The notes under the pieces: model-generated
Told to the model about the DNA's origin: nothing
Database searches by the model: none
Seen by the model: the letters and a program-made list of their open reading frames with translations, nothing else
Source: Daucus carota subsp. sativus
Lineage: Eukaryota > Streptophyta > Magnoliopsida > Apiales > Apiaceae
Length of the DNA: 64,000 nt
Direction of reading: 5' to 3'
Assembly: GCF_001625215.2 (NCBI RefSeq)
Contig: NC_030387.2
Span: 24,750,517-24,814,516, forward strand
Program-made: the position numbers and the translations under genes
In this document: one piece after another, positions 42,665 to 54,961 of the stretch
Layout: the number at the start of each line of letters is the position of its first letter
Numbering within the stretch: the stretch's first letter is position 1

Positions 42665-43499
42665 AATTAATTTTTTTATTCAAAAGCATTAAACTCATAC
42701 ATTAAAACTGTTGTATTTATATTCTTTTCAATATCTTATTTATTTGAGATAAGTTATTATTTCAGGTAAGTCTCATATGTTTTTTACATGATAGATTAAT
42801 ATCTATAAATTAATTACTTATGTAATAAATTTAAATTTGATAAAGAATTTGAACAATTGGGCTCGAGCCATGTTTCAGACTTTAAAAAATGGATATAATT
42901 CATATTTGAATAAATTGAACGAATTCAAATCTAACTTAATACTTTAAACGAGTACCGATACAATATTAGAGAAATTTAATTCATGAATGTGAGAAATAAG
43001 CACAAAAACTAAGATTTCGGTGAGCATCTTTGAAAGGAAAAATTGATGGACTTTCAACATGAACTATGTCATATTTTTTTTATTTATAAAAGGTGACTTA
43101 TAGAGAGATTACAATATTTTTAAGAAAATGAAATAAGATAACTGAAAGAATATTTTTGTTTAAAATATTTTTTATTTTAAACTTATAAATTCAGAATTCG
43201 ACGTGTAACCAAATCTTTTCAAAAAATTTTTTATAGATATAAGAATAGTGACAAAGACATCAAATTTGGTGTTAGAAAATATGTCTAAATGATGTGATTT
43301 TGGTGATATATGAATTTGAAATATTATAACTTGTGATACAAAGGTGAATTTAGGGAAATTTAATGTTGTTAATCAAAAGTCAACCAAATAATAATAAAAC
43401 GTGTTTATGAGACCTACTAAAAAGAATTGAGTTATAAATTTTACTTGCTTAAAATAAAATAACACAGAGAAATAAGTTATATATATATATATATATATA

Positions 43500-44031
<532 letters not shown>

Positions 44032-45481
44032 GTCTTAAAACTATAATTTTAATATGCCATCCATCAATGTATAACATACGAGTTAAATAAAATGATTCAA
44101 ACTATAATTAAATTAATTAATCATTTACAAATTATACTAATAAAATATAATTAATTCTGAAATGGATAATCCGACGCGATAAGGTGAAAACTAATATCTG
44201 ATTAAACGGTAATAGAACAAGAATAGTTTTCCATAATTCAGAATATCGAACACCTGATTTGATCTTTAATAACTGAACATGATATACTACATTGCTCACC
44301 CCTAAAAAATAAGAGTATCAAAATATTTAAAAATGTGAGTTTGCACAAAACTAAAAAAGTAACTATAGGACTAATTAAACTAAAAATTTCTTATTTTTAT
44401 GAACTTCATGGTGCCTAACTGACATCTACTCTATTTTTGCTATTTGAGATCTGGTTTATAACAATTACATGAAAAATCATGAAAAGTCTTAATTAACAAG
44501 CTTAGAAAACTAATGATAAAAAATTAATATTTTATAACAAGACAATATTATAACACGCGGTATCAAAGTAATAATCATCTAATATTTTAAATTAATAAAA
44601 AAAAATATAAGACATTGAAATACTATATAATTGATATGAAAATTAAAAGGGTAAGCCACATCAAACGTGTCGGAATTTTTCGGGTACAATTATAAGGTTA
44701 TTAGTTCAATTGATGCTTTTATAATAAAGTAAGGTAGGGTCTTTTACATACAATATATGTTTCAATTATTATTTATACAAGGTGTGTGCAACATATGATA
44801 AAAAAGAATGTGTTGATGGTCTGTCCATCATATATCACATAACTATTACACAAACGTACGCTCAAAAAAAGAGAAATAAATATAAAACAACGCGGACTAC
44901 ACATCTTCATCTAATCATGATTTAGGATATTGTAATTCACATATCAAGAACAAGTTTTCATATTGGATGAAATAATTTAATAATTTTCAACAATAAATAA
45001 CAGATCTTTTTAATGAGGTATAATATATTTAAATTCTAAAAATTTCAGTATTAATTTCCAATATAATTTTGAACATGTAGATAATATGGTAGTGGCCTCT
45101 ATATCCTAACGAATTTGAATATAGAAAAATCAGTTCAAATGTTGTTTTTGATCCATAATTTTTTTTAAAATATAGTATATATTATTACTATCAATGCTAT
45201 TAGATTGCAAATGTTACATTTCATATTTACATATTCTGTTTTAAAAAAAGACGTAATAATTATGCTCGAAATAATATGATGACACGTTGAATATTATTTA
45301 AAACACAACAAAACTATAGTCCCGTGCCTCGCACGGGTTTTTATGCTAGTCAATATACTTATATAAAGGAGAAGCGAGGGGCGTGTAGGTGGCGCCTCTC
45401 AGATAGCTCCGTTCTATTTTTCTAATTTTCTGGAATTTTTGAGTGAAAGATATAAAAAAAATTGTTTCAGATTCATTGATA

Positions 45482-45691
45482 TGGTATATATCTTGGCATA
45501 AATTAATCTGATTCTGTTTCAGATTATTTATGGAATATAATAAATTGAAAGTATTAGTCTGATTTTATTTCAGATTATTTATGGAATGGTATATATCTTG
45601 GCATAAATTAATCTGATTCTGTTTCAGATTATTTATGGAATATAATAAATTGAAAGTATTAGTCTGATTTTATTTCAAATTATTTATGGAA
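45482..45691. repeat. 105-bp tandem repeat inside Helitron B
   Basis: Two near-identical copies start at 45482 and 45587 (TGGTATATATCTTGGCATAA). Each is itself built from TCTGATT(C/T)TATTTCAGATTATTTATGGAA half units, and further decayed half units follow to about 45745. Confidence 0.85.
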
Positions 45692-45850
45692 TATAGTAAC
45701 TTGCAAGTTTTTTAATCTGATTCTATTTCAGATTATTTAATTATGGAAAAGAGTAGTGCACAAGTTTCTCGGCACCTATAAATACCCTTATAGGTTGTAG
45801 GGTTTTGGATCATCTAAAACACAACCTACACTGTCTCTCAATATCACAGT

Positions 45851-46089
45851 TAAGGGTGTGCATTCGGTTCGGTTAACCGAAAATTGAACCGAATAACCAA
45901 AATAATTTCGGTTCGGTTAATCGAAATTTATATTTCGGTTCGGTTTTCGGTAGCCAATTTTTCATTTTTCGGTTATCCGGTTTTTTAACCGCGGTTTCAT
46001 AGAATTTCAGTTTCGGTTAACCGAAATAAATTTCGGTTTCGGTTAACCGAAATAAATTTCGGTTTCGGTTAACCGAATGCACACCCCTA
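45851..46089. repeat. CGGTTCGG-rich MITE (hAT-like), nested in Helitron B
   Basis: The ends TAAGGGTGTGCATTCGG / CCGAATGCACACCCCTA are inverted. The interior is built of CGGTTCGGTTAACCGAA units. The 8-bp flanks ATCACAGT and ATGACAAT match at 6 of 8 positions, consistent with an aged hAT duplication. Confidence 0.75.
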
Positions 46090-47585
46090 ATGACAATGAT
46101 ATATTTTTGTTGGTGATTCTTTTATAATATTTGTTTTGGTCGTCGGACGTATTTGTTGTTGTTTGCAAGCTTACGGTCTGTTTTATTGATGTCATCAGTC
46201 AGTATAGTCGTATGCTTTTTATATGCAGGTAGTGGTGTATGTGTCTAAGAAGTAGTGTTTGGAAAAGTTAATGACAATGTTAGTCAGGAACATGATTACT
46301 TTTCAAAAAGAAAAACACAATTAAAATTAAGATTCGTCGTGCTTTAAATCGTTAATTACATGTAGAAACTTATTATCATTTTTTCACATATGAATTATAA
46401 TCCAATTTTGCAATTTTAAAAATTAATATTGGTATTGCATCGAGATGTTTATAATATAAAATTTATTTTATTTTATAAATATTAATTTTGAATCATTAAT
46501 ATAATTTTTATAAGTCGCCGCAAATTGATTTTATTCTATAAATATTAATTTTGAATCATTAATGTAATTTTTATAGGCCGCCGCAACGCGCGGATTCTCA
46601 ACTAGTTATATATATAATGCTGCAACATGGGTTTTGCTGAGCCAAAAAAATCAGTGTGCAATTGCAAAGTTACCCTTTATTCAACGGGACTAAAGTACTT
46701 CTTAAACCCTCTCTAAGCTGCGTCCTTCTAGCTTCCTTTCTATACTGCAGTCTGTATCCTCCACATTTTCGATTACTTGTCTGGGAACTTCCTGCAGACG
46801 CCCAGTAGCCTTCTACAACAACGGCCTCCACCTGTCTCTCAAGCTCTACAATGCCTGAGCCCTCGTCAAACGTCGAATCATCTATGTGCCCCGGTGAGTA
46901 GTCTCAAAAAGATTGATCGAACATGAATTCACACTACTTGTTTGATAATAGGTTTTAATGAATTCATTTCTTTTATCTCTTTGGTTCTCATTAAATTTTG
47001 TTTGATGATATATTTTGATGGATTCATTCTTTCATCTCTTTGGTTCTCATGAAATTCTGTGCACAGGCTCCATTCTTATGCTGCTAAAATAGTAGTCTTC
47101 CTGGGGTTTAAAGCTTTGATAATATGTAAAGATTCACGTTCTGTCCGAATGAAGCGCTTACGAGTTCATTTTCGCGGATTTCCTTTGCCTTTTGTTTATA
47201 TCATTTTACGGTCTTCTGTTACATGTGTGTTGGTTTTCAGTTTGCTGGTTGTTTTACTGACATCTTGCATTTTTTTTTAATTTTTTTAACTTCTTTGGAG
47301 AGTTACAATTAGGAAACAATTCTTTGTTGCAAATTTCCAGTGCCCCTCCAAGGACTAGAATGTCTGGAGCCGCTGTTGTGCCTGAAATCGACTTCATTGT
47401 GGGGACTGGGGAGGAATGACAGGATTCCACTATAGATGCAAGCAACAAAACATTAGATCTCAATAACAACTACTTCATGCAATTCTCAATTTTCTACTTG
47501 CATATTAATAATCTTTTACCTCCAATCATAGAGGTTATCGTATCTATAACTTGTATTATTGTATTTAAAATATATATAATTTTAA

Positions 47586-47767
47586 TATTTCGGTTAGTTC
47601 GGTTAAACCAAAATTCTAATTTTGAAAACCGAACCGAACCGAAGTTTTATTCGGTTAAAACCAAAAACCGAAATAACCGGATTTTTAAAAAAATTCAAAA
47701 CCGAACCGAACCGAAATTGTACGGTCCAGTTCGGTTATTTCGGTCCGGTTCGGATTTGCTCACCCCT
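47586..47767. repeat. Truncated copy of the CGGTTCGG MITE
   Basis: The interior CGGTTAGTTCGGTTAAACC...CGGTCCGGTTCGG and one terminus (TGCTCACCCCTA) resemble the element at 45851-46089, but the left terminal repeat is missing. Confidence 0.6.
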
Positions 47768-47811
47768 AAAGGTGGATACCAAATGCTAATATTATTTGTC
47801 GTTTAATATAG

Positions 47812-47877
47812 GATGTGGACGAGGATGCCTTCTTTACTGATTATGCATAATCTCTCATGAAACTCTTTGAACTAGGG
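47812..47877 (+). pseudogene. Ascorbate peroxidase C-terminal exon fragment
   Basis: After an AG acceptor-like site the frame reads DVDEDAFFTDYA, stop, SLMKLFELG. This matches the conserved cytosolic/peroxisomal APX tail (ADEDAFFADYAEAHxKLSELG). A TAA replaces the Glu codon after DYA, so it cannot encode the normal end. No other APX exons, including the haem-binding parts, were found nearby. It is a fragment, probably captured by a mobile element. Confidence 0.65.
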
Positions 47878-48656
47878 CAATTTATTCATAACTTCTGGCA
47901 TGATTTGTTTTATCAGTATAAGCATTGTTTACTTTACATTGAGTCAGCTGAGTCGAGTCTTTATATCTGTAAGCTTATGACATTAGTATTCGTGTTTCTC
48001 ACAACTTTGTGGAAGCCTAGTGCTATTGGTCGACAAAACTGCTGCGAAAGAAAACAGAATACTTGGTGCTTATTAATTTCATATTATGTAATAGGCCTGA
48101 AGAAGCTTGAAAGTGAACTTAGTTATTGTATCACGAACTTGGAGAAAGAAATTGCGAGACAATAAAGGAAAAAAGTGGTACAAGGTCCTTCCCTTGATGC
48201 TATAATTTTTTTATATATTCAGAACAACCTCTTTTATTTTTAAAGAATATAATGGATGCACCTTTTGACTATTGCCCTTTATTAATTTCAGAACACTTCC
48301 TGTATTTGAATGTAGTATGGTTCAGGAACCATTTCAATTTATTAAGCAATGTACTTTAATTAAGATTTTAAGACTTATAAGTGACTCTTTCCTTCTCTTT
48401 AAATTTTCTTGTAAAATATAAACCGACTAGCCCAAAAAATATACATTCACTGCCTGTTAAAATCTTCACCACTGGTGCATGCCAGATTTGTCATTTTTTA
48501 TTTATTCTTATTTACTTGAACTGAAATGCATGAATATAGTTTATATGAAAGCAGATGCTGCCACTTAGCCAATGATATTATCTGAGTGGAACCCTGGGCA
48601 ATATTGTGTCTCACTGAGTATAGCTAATGCTCAAGTTTATGTTTACATGTCTTTAG

Positions 48657-48839
48657 GTACCACCTGTACCACAATCCTAAGTCCTGACGTGTGCAATTTA
48701 CTCGGAAGGGAGCAAATCTGTGGCACCTGGAATGAAGGCAATGACTCTCAGGCATGGAATCAATATGGTTGTTGATGATGTTGTCACAAACTTGAAGAGC
48801 AGAGCATGGATGATCAGCACATATGAGGAAATAGCTCAG
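48657..48839 (+). pseudogene. Mitochondrial chaperonin CPN60 (HSP60) exon fragment, frameshifted
   Basis: The exon lies between TTTAG and CAG|GTTG. It begins in one frame with GTTCTTIL and continues in another with AIYSEGSKSVAPGMKAMTLR, then INMVVDDVVTNLKSRAWMIS and TYEEIAQ. The family has GTTCATVL...AIFTEG...MDLRRGI...AVVTNLKSRARMISTSEEIAQ. The frameshift (extra base near 48683) and several replacements at conserved sites show it is not functional. A weaker CPN60-like phrase (YAAK...ALII) occurs at about 47070-47125. The next CPN60 exon is not seen downstream. Confidence 0.8.
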
Positions 48840-51060
48840 GTTGATTCTTTTTAGCTCCAAGAAGTATTTGTATTTTCTTTCCCTTCAACCCTTTTCTGGT
48901 TAATATATGATAGTTTTTAGCATATCAACTGCAGGGTCTTTCATTTCCAGGATTGTGATCCCATTGTTCATCCTAAAGTAAGAATCTATAATGTGCTCGG
49001 CATCGCTATATATGTTACCGTTCGTAGGTGTTTGTTTATACCGAATACAAGCGAAATTGGAACCATTTTTGTTCAACCCTGCTACATTGTCCCTGCTCAG
49101 GAGGTGTTCATAAAATTTCTTTAAAATAGTTGATAAATGTATTAAAAAAATTAAGGATCATTGACTTGGCGCTGAATATCAATCGAGAATGATCTCTAAT
49201 TTCCGCCTTATAATTATTTACAATTTGCTATAGGTGGTTTGATTATGTATATGAGAAATCTGTTATTTTTTGGTTAATATTTTACTATAGATTTGAACTT
49301 TGAAGGATTGCACTGATCCTATGGGAAGGGCTACTACTACAACAGGGGGTTTCTTGGAGCCAATTAAATAGGTTGAAAATACTTATTTGCCCATAACTAA
49401 TCCTGGCTGAATTACCTGCTTATCCCTTACTGCTACGCCTGTAGGCTGTCCCCTGGTTTTGAGGTTTTTTACGGAGAATTACTAAGGTCGTGTATTATTG
49501 TGACAGAGGACGTAGATGAGGCGAGGCGCGGCGCCTGGCTAAATAACTACGTAATGCTAGGCGTGCCTGAGGTGAGCACGTACAATCACCGTTACTATCC
49601 TTGTTGCCTTTTCATTCATAATATGTTTTACATACCTTGGTGTTGTTGCAGGGATAGCTTTTGGCTTTAAAATCTTTTAAAACTTTTATGCCTGCCTGAT
49701 ATGTTTTACGTATTTTAATATTTTTTGTTGTAAGTCAAATCCTAGGTGCATTTCTTGTTCCAAATCCCTAATTTTAAGCTGCCTAAACAGGGTATTTTAT
49801 CTTTTTAAGATAAAATACCCAATTTTTACTAATGACAAGTGAGGATGGAGTAAAAGAGTTGCAACGCAAGAGGCGCTCAATGACAACCGGTATTTCATAT
49901 ATAGAAAGAACCAGGAAAGCTGCAAAATTAAGATGAAAGTGGTACAGAAAGTGAAAGTAATTTTCTTAAACATAATTTTGACATGACGTGCTTTCTGAAT
50001 TCTTCTATTTCTTCTTGGTTTATCTTTATTAAGTTTGACTTTATATTTTAATTTACTATGAGATCTGCAGACTATTTGGTTCTTACTTTCTAATGTTTTA
50101 CCTTTTATCTTATTACAAGATTTTATCATTTGAAGTTTATTTCATTATGTGAAGAAGGAATGGTTTTATTCCTTTTTACAATATTTATTACTTTAGACAT
50201 AATGGTCCGGTTAAAGTCTTCACCCACAATTTTACAGGGATGTAGGTGATGACTTGTAAAGCTTTTTTATTTATTGAGATATATGTTATTAGTCTAGGTA
50301 AGCTAACTTGAAGTGATTGTGATTTTATCTTTTCTCTGATTTGCTCTGCTCCCTTATGATATTACTGCTATATTGTTTTTGTGATGGTGCTGATTCCCTA
50401 GAATGCTAGATGTTATTACTATTTTATTATATATCAATGTATTGTATGTATATATATAATGCTCACTTTTATCGAATCGTTGCAGCTTTGGTTTTGGTGT
50501 CCAAATGAGTGGTCATAGAGTATCATTTGCTGAGAATTAAAGGGTGCTGATATGCACAAAGAACTCTTAGATTAGTTCTGAGTTTTATTTTGTCATAATG
50601 TGTGAAAACTCCCATAATTTAATGTTTCATTTTGATTATCTTTTCCGGAAGCCTCTTAACTAGATTTGTTCTTTATATTTATTAACTGGATGAACAATCT
50701 ATATGACCATCTCAAATCCTATCTGGAAATATTGTAAAAGTATACACCGTCGCAGTTACTAAACCTCCGACTAGCATCTCACTCTTGGTCTTTTCTTTGT
50801 ATTAAGCCATTTGATGTTATATTAGTATTCGTTTTAGAATTTTAGATAGCCTAAGAAACATGTAGATGCATTTTGCATCCTAAACTCAGTTGGAAGAAAA
50901 ACTCCCCTATAAATAATTATTACGTGCTCATGTAATAAATATTATAAGGCCCTTGTCGAGAATTATTTGAGCAAAACATTTATGAGCTATACTGGGTTGT
51001 AGTTCCTTAATAAGCAACAAAAATTGACACGCTTTGAGAAGTTGTGTTTACTATCTTATA

Positions 51061-51353
51061 CTCCCTCCTTCCCATTTTAATTGTCCACTTTGCACAACTC
51101 ACACAAATTAAGAAGTATTAAATGTGATATGTTGTTATCATTGCCATGCATTGGTTATACAAATATACTACTAAGTTTTCATTCATTTTGGTTAAAAGTC
51201 AACATAGTTTGCATTGTAAATAATGAAAATTGTGTGAACTAGTAAATGTTAACATTGAAACTTGTTATAATTTGTATTGGACAAAGAAAATGGACAAATA
51301 ATATGGGAAATTTTTTCTTGACAAAGTGGACTATTAATATGGGAAGGAGGGAG
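51061..51353. repeat. Stowaway-type MITE with TA target duplication
   Basis: CTCCCTCCTTCCCAT and ATGGGAAGGAGGGAG are perfect inverted ends, and TA lies on both sides (51059-51060, 51354-51355). The best-preserved Stowaway in the window. Confidence 0.92.
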
Positions 51354-51456
51354 TAGTAATTCATAATATGTTGTATAAGTTGGTGACAAACGTTGGACTT
51401 GCGCTATTTATTAAGTATTGTTGGCATGTAAAGTGATTTTTCATTGTCAACTGCAG

Positions 51457-51588
51457 GATATGGAATCCAAGTGATTACATTTTGCACAGCAGAGGCCAAG
51501 GGCTCTCCGTATCCTGTCTGCATATGACACAGTCTCTTCTGTGACACTACGTCAGCTTGGATCTTCTCTCGACTCCGGGACGCTTAAG
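51457..51588 (+). pseudogene. Unidentified exon-like fragment
   Basis: A 132-bp stretch between CTGCAG and AAG|GTCAG is less AT-rich than its surroundings. In one frame it reads QQRPRALRILSAYDTV then SSVTLRQLGSSLDSGTLK. I do not recognise the family. It lies within the stretch carrying CPN60 and APX fragments and may be another captured exon. Confidence 0.35.
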
Positions 51589-52391
51589 GTCAGATTGTAG
51601 GACTACATGTTCTGTTATTCTTCAATATAATAATAATAAATTATATTCTTTATTAGCTGAAAAATAAATAGTCGACCTTTATCATTATGTTCAACTTTTT
51701 CCAAAGCCTGCAATAGTTATTCATGGACTTAAGCCTGGCTAATACCCCCCTTCTCTTGGTAATATGAGATTAAGCCCTCAAGGCTCAATGAGTTGTGGGA
51801 TTGTCAGTATTTAAGTATCTGATAATGGTCATTCAAAAAATATAAAATAATTGATATCTTTAAAAAGCTTTTTCAACTTCATGTCTCTTGGATTTATAAA
51901 GATAGGTTGTGGATAAATGCAACAATTCTGTATCTAGCTACTCTTGTCATTTTTATGTCTGGTACCCTGGTGTAATACTTCAGTTGTCTTTAAAACAATG
52001 GGTTTTCTCCGTTATTCATATTGTTTGGTGTGACGTGTCAACTGTCTTTATAACCGCGGTTGTAATTTATCCTTCATACGTATATTATGTGTCAAATTCC
52101 AATTAGATGCATGCATGATTAATTATTGCATCTATATTTGTATTTTCTAACTTGGTGATCAACGCTTAAAGTAGAAATATATGCATGTATAGTTCAGAGC
52201 CGGAAGGTAATTCAGATCGAGTCAGAATTGAGTATTATCCCTCTGGTAGTCCAGGCTTAATATTATAGAGCAGTAAACAAGTGTCTTCTAAATAATAAGG
52301 ATCTATCAGAATTTTTAAACCATAGTTGTGATCCTGAAAGTTGAAATGATGAGTGTTCTTTTTCATTTTATTTTCTTCCTTAGATCGTTAC

Positions 52392-52613
52392 TCATGTGAT
52401 AAGTGATTGCATGATGAATATATCATTGAACTTATTATTAGGTCCTTTTACTTCCATAGAGCCATTTCCCGATATTATGTTTTTCAGGATCGTACTTGCT
52501 CTCTCAAGAAGGTGGCCCCACAATCGGACTGGTGGTTTAGGTATATCGATCCACAATCCCGAAGGGCACATGTTAGAAGGTGCAGTTGGACGAATGTTTA
52601 TTATGGCGAGCAC
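52392..52613. other. Unidentified exon-like block, coding strand uncertain
   Basis: About 220 bp of balanced base composition stays open in several frames on both strands. The plus strand includes SLKKVAPQSDWWFRYIDPQ; the minus strand includes MCPSGLWIDIPKPPVRLWGH. Neither is recognised. It may be a captured gene piece. Confidence 0.3.
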
Positions 52614-53261
52614 CGTTCAGGTTTTCACCCAAAACTTGTCATCATCCTCGTCCTCCTTTCAATCATCTCTATATATATGCCTGTGGTGTGTTTTCATAAA
52701 TTTTAAAAATTTTAAGCTTGAAACAGTACATGATGATGTATAATCACTTGTTCGTCATTGCAACTTTATATATGATGACAGGAAGGCAAAGAATAGTTCG
52801 GATGCAGAAACCAAAGCCGGCAATAATTCTGTTGTTCAACCCACGGAAAAATCATCTGCTGCAGTGCAGGGCTTGCAGGCCTTGTTGTTATAGTGTCCCC
52901 ATTCGGAAACGTCTATAGGACTGTCCTTAAACAAGAATTGATTTAAACTTAGTTCTCCAACGTAATATTTCGCAAATAGTTTCTATTACAGATTAATTCT
53001 AGATATGATATCCACGGTCTTATTATTAAATTATTGTATTGAATAATGTGTACTCTCTTTTATGAGGTCAAATAATTCTTTTGTTCAGCAAGTTTATGTT
53101 TAATTTTATTTCTCGATAATTTTTTCTGAAAGTAAATAAAGTGACTATGTTTTTGAACTTGGTGCAACATATATCATATATGTCATTTTCCAAAATAGCA
53201 TATAAATCTACAAGAAATGAAATTAGAGCATGCCCTTGCCTTGCACGGGCTTTAAAGCTAG

Positions 53262-54153
53262 TTTAATATGATAGCTTAAAATGTATCTTTGGATAATTTT
53301 GACTATTAATGACTTGCGGGTTATTAAAAATTTAATAATAAAAATAAAAATGAGTTACGGGTAATTTATCACTTATGAACAATTTTTATTAAAAAAAATT
53401 AAATTGTTGAAAAAATATCACAAACTAATTTGTGAGTTTAATTCAGTTTATACCGAAATCTGACACAAATAGACATTTTTCAATTTAAAAGTGAAAATGG
53501 GTTTAAATCCGACAAAGAGTGTATTGGTCATTGTAGTGTAATAGAAAACGACGGGTTAGACAGCAAGCAAAGGGGTCCAGAAGCAGATAGCCCTGACATT
53601 CATTGTACGTAGATTAATGGCCCTGAATCAATGAAGCCTGTATATTAGTACTACTATCTGCTTATTATTCCTTTGGCAATGATTGTTCATCAGCTGAATA
53701 TGCAGTTGCACCTCAGGTAAACTCTTCTTCTTTGTGGGTGTCCCTTCTCAACATGCATGTTCTTAACTTGTGGACTACATGAATTCCGATGAAATGAATC
53801 ATGCAGTGTCTTAATGAACTCTAATATACTATGTTATCAATCTTGTTAGCATCATCTTAATCTCATCTTAAATAAGGTCGAATTAACTTTGACGCAATGT
53901 CAAAACATGCTGATGCTCTTTCAACATTGATAATTTAGCCTCGTCTAGAGTTACTAAATTACTTGTTATTTGATCTAGTATTTCAAAATGTTAAGAAAAT
54001 AATTAATGAATGATCGGAAGGTTAATAATTATATTGCCTATTGAAGTTTGTAGGCTTTGTGAAAAGGAGGGGTCGACAGGGTGTGCTCAAATCTAGCTGT
54101 AATTCCTAGGCATCAGTTTTGTGGCTTAATTAATTGATTTTTCGCGTTTTAGT
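53262..54153. other. Intergenic DNA and possible 5' UTR exon of the HAD gene
   Basis: Sequence around 53530-53718 ends in CACCTCAG|GTAAAC and could be a non-coding first exon of the HAD gene at 56046. The evidence is only the donor site and the composition. Nothing else is seen. Confidence 0.3.
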
Positions 54154-54671
54154 TAGGGATGGCAACGGGTCGGATCGGGTCGGGTTTCTTGAGATCCAGA
54201 CCCGATCCATTTTATTTCGGGTCGGGTCGGGTTCGGGTCCGGGTCCGAAAAATGAAGATCCAGATCCGATCCGTCGGGTTTTTTCGGGTTTCGGTTCGGG
54301 TTCGGGTCTAATTCGGGTATTTAAAAAAATAAAATTAAATACAAATTAAAAATTATATATCTATAAAAAATGTGATTATGGATTTTTTTTTTAACTTTAG
54401 AAACATAAAAAAGAGAATTACAGGCTTCATTTATTACAATAAACACGTGAAACATGTTAACTCAATTGTATACAATCATTCAACTTATCATTTATATTTT
54501 ATTATTTCTATTGTATTTAGATTTTTTAATACACAATAATTGAGAAAAATAAATTATTGATGAAATAAATATAAATTCTATATTGCAAATATAAAATTAA
54601 GTAAAATGTTAATATTCATACCTAATAATTCATAATATTTCAATATATACACTTTACATTTAACATATATT

Positions 54672-54720
<49 letters not shown>

Positions 54721-54953
54721 TTGTATCGGGTTTTTATCGGGTTTCGGGTTCGGATCGGGTTTAAATCGGGTCTCGGGTTTCGGGTCGGGTCTCGGTTCGG
54801 AATACCTAAGATCCAGATCCAGATCCAAACCTTTTCGGGTCCAAAAATAAGATCCAGATCCGGATCCAGATCCAAAAAAATCGGGTTCGGGTAGACCCAA
54901 TCGGGTCGGAACGGGTCGGGTATCCATCGGGTCGGGTAAAACTGCCATCCCTA
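54154..54953. mobile_element. 800-bp hAT-type element with GGGTCGG-rich arms
   Basis: The ends TAGGGATGGCA / TGCCATCCCTA are inverted. A perfect 8-bp duplication GTTTTAGT flanks the element (54146-54153, 54954-54961). Both arms consist of GGGTCGGGTTCGGGTCC-like units in inverse orientation, giving a large potential hairpin. The centre is AT-rich with a (TA)n array (about 54677-54715). No transposase is present. Confidence 0.9.
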
Positions 54954-54961
54954 GTTTTAGT

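Larger units (their letters stand above)
45350..46605 (+). mobile_element. Non-autonomous Helitron B
   Basis: It starts TCAATATACTTATATAAAGGAGAAGC and ends with CCGCCGCAACGCGCGG, then ATTCTCAA and CTAG, with T following. Both ends match plant Helitron patterns but differ from those of Helitron A. The interior has a 105-bp tandem repeat, a nested hAT-like MITE and a duplicated 3' subterminal block of about 63 bp (46470-46590). No protein is encoded. Confidence 0.75.
46606..53261 (+). mobile_element. Helitron-like segment carrying host gene fragments; 5' boundary unresolved
   Basis: A Helitron 3' terminus closes this stretch at 53258-53261 (GCCCTTGCCTTGCACGGGC, then TTTAAAG and CTAG|T). Upstream are several exon-like pieces with intact splice borders but broken reading frames. 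They include mitochondrial CPN60 (48657-48839) and ascorbate peroxidase (47812-47877). A UTR/exon-like start lies near 46760-46897, and unidentified pieces at 51457-51588 and about 52440-52613. Mixed fragments from unrelated loci in one element are typical of Helitron capture. No convincing TC start was located, so the left limit is set at the end of Helitron B and may be wrong. Confidence 0.4.

Noticed and set aside
45482..45745. CRISPR-like array of regularly spaced repeats
   Set aside because: The units are adjacent tandem repeats without unique spacers, inside a plant Helitron.
47059..47280. 73-codon ORF as a real small gene
   Set aside because: Only a weak CPN60-like phrase near its start. 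It runs through a probable intron and sits among pseudogene fragments.
54134..54948. Gly/Ser/Arg-rich and Asp/Pro-rich ORFs on both strands
   Set aside because: They are translations of the GGGTCGG-type repeats in the hAT element arms.
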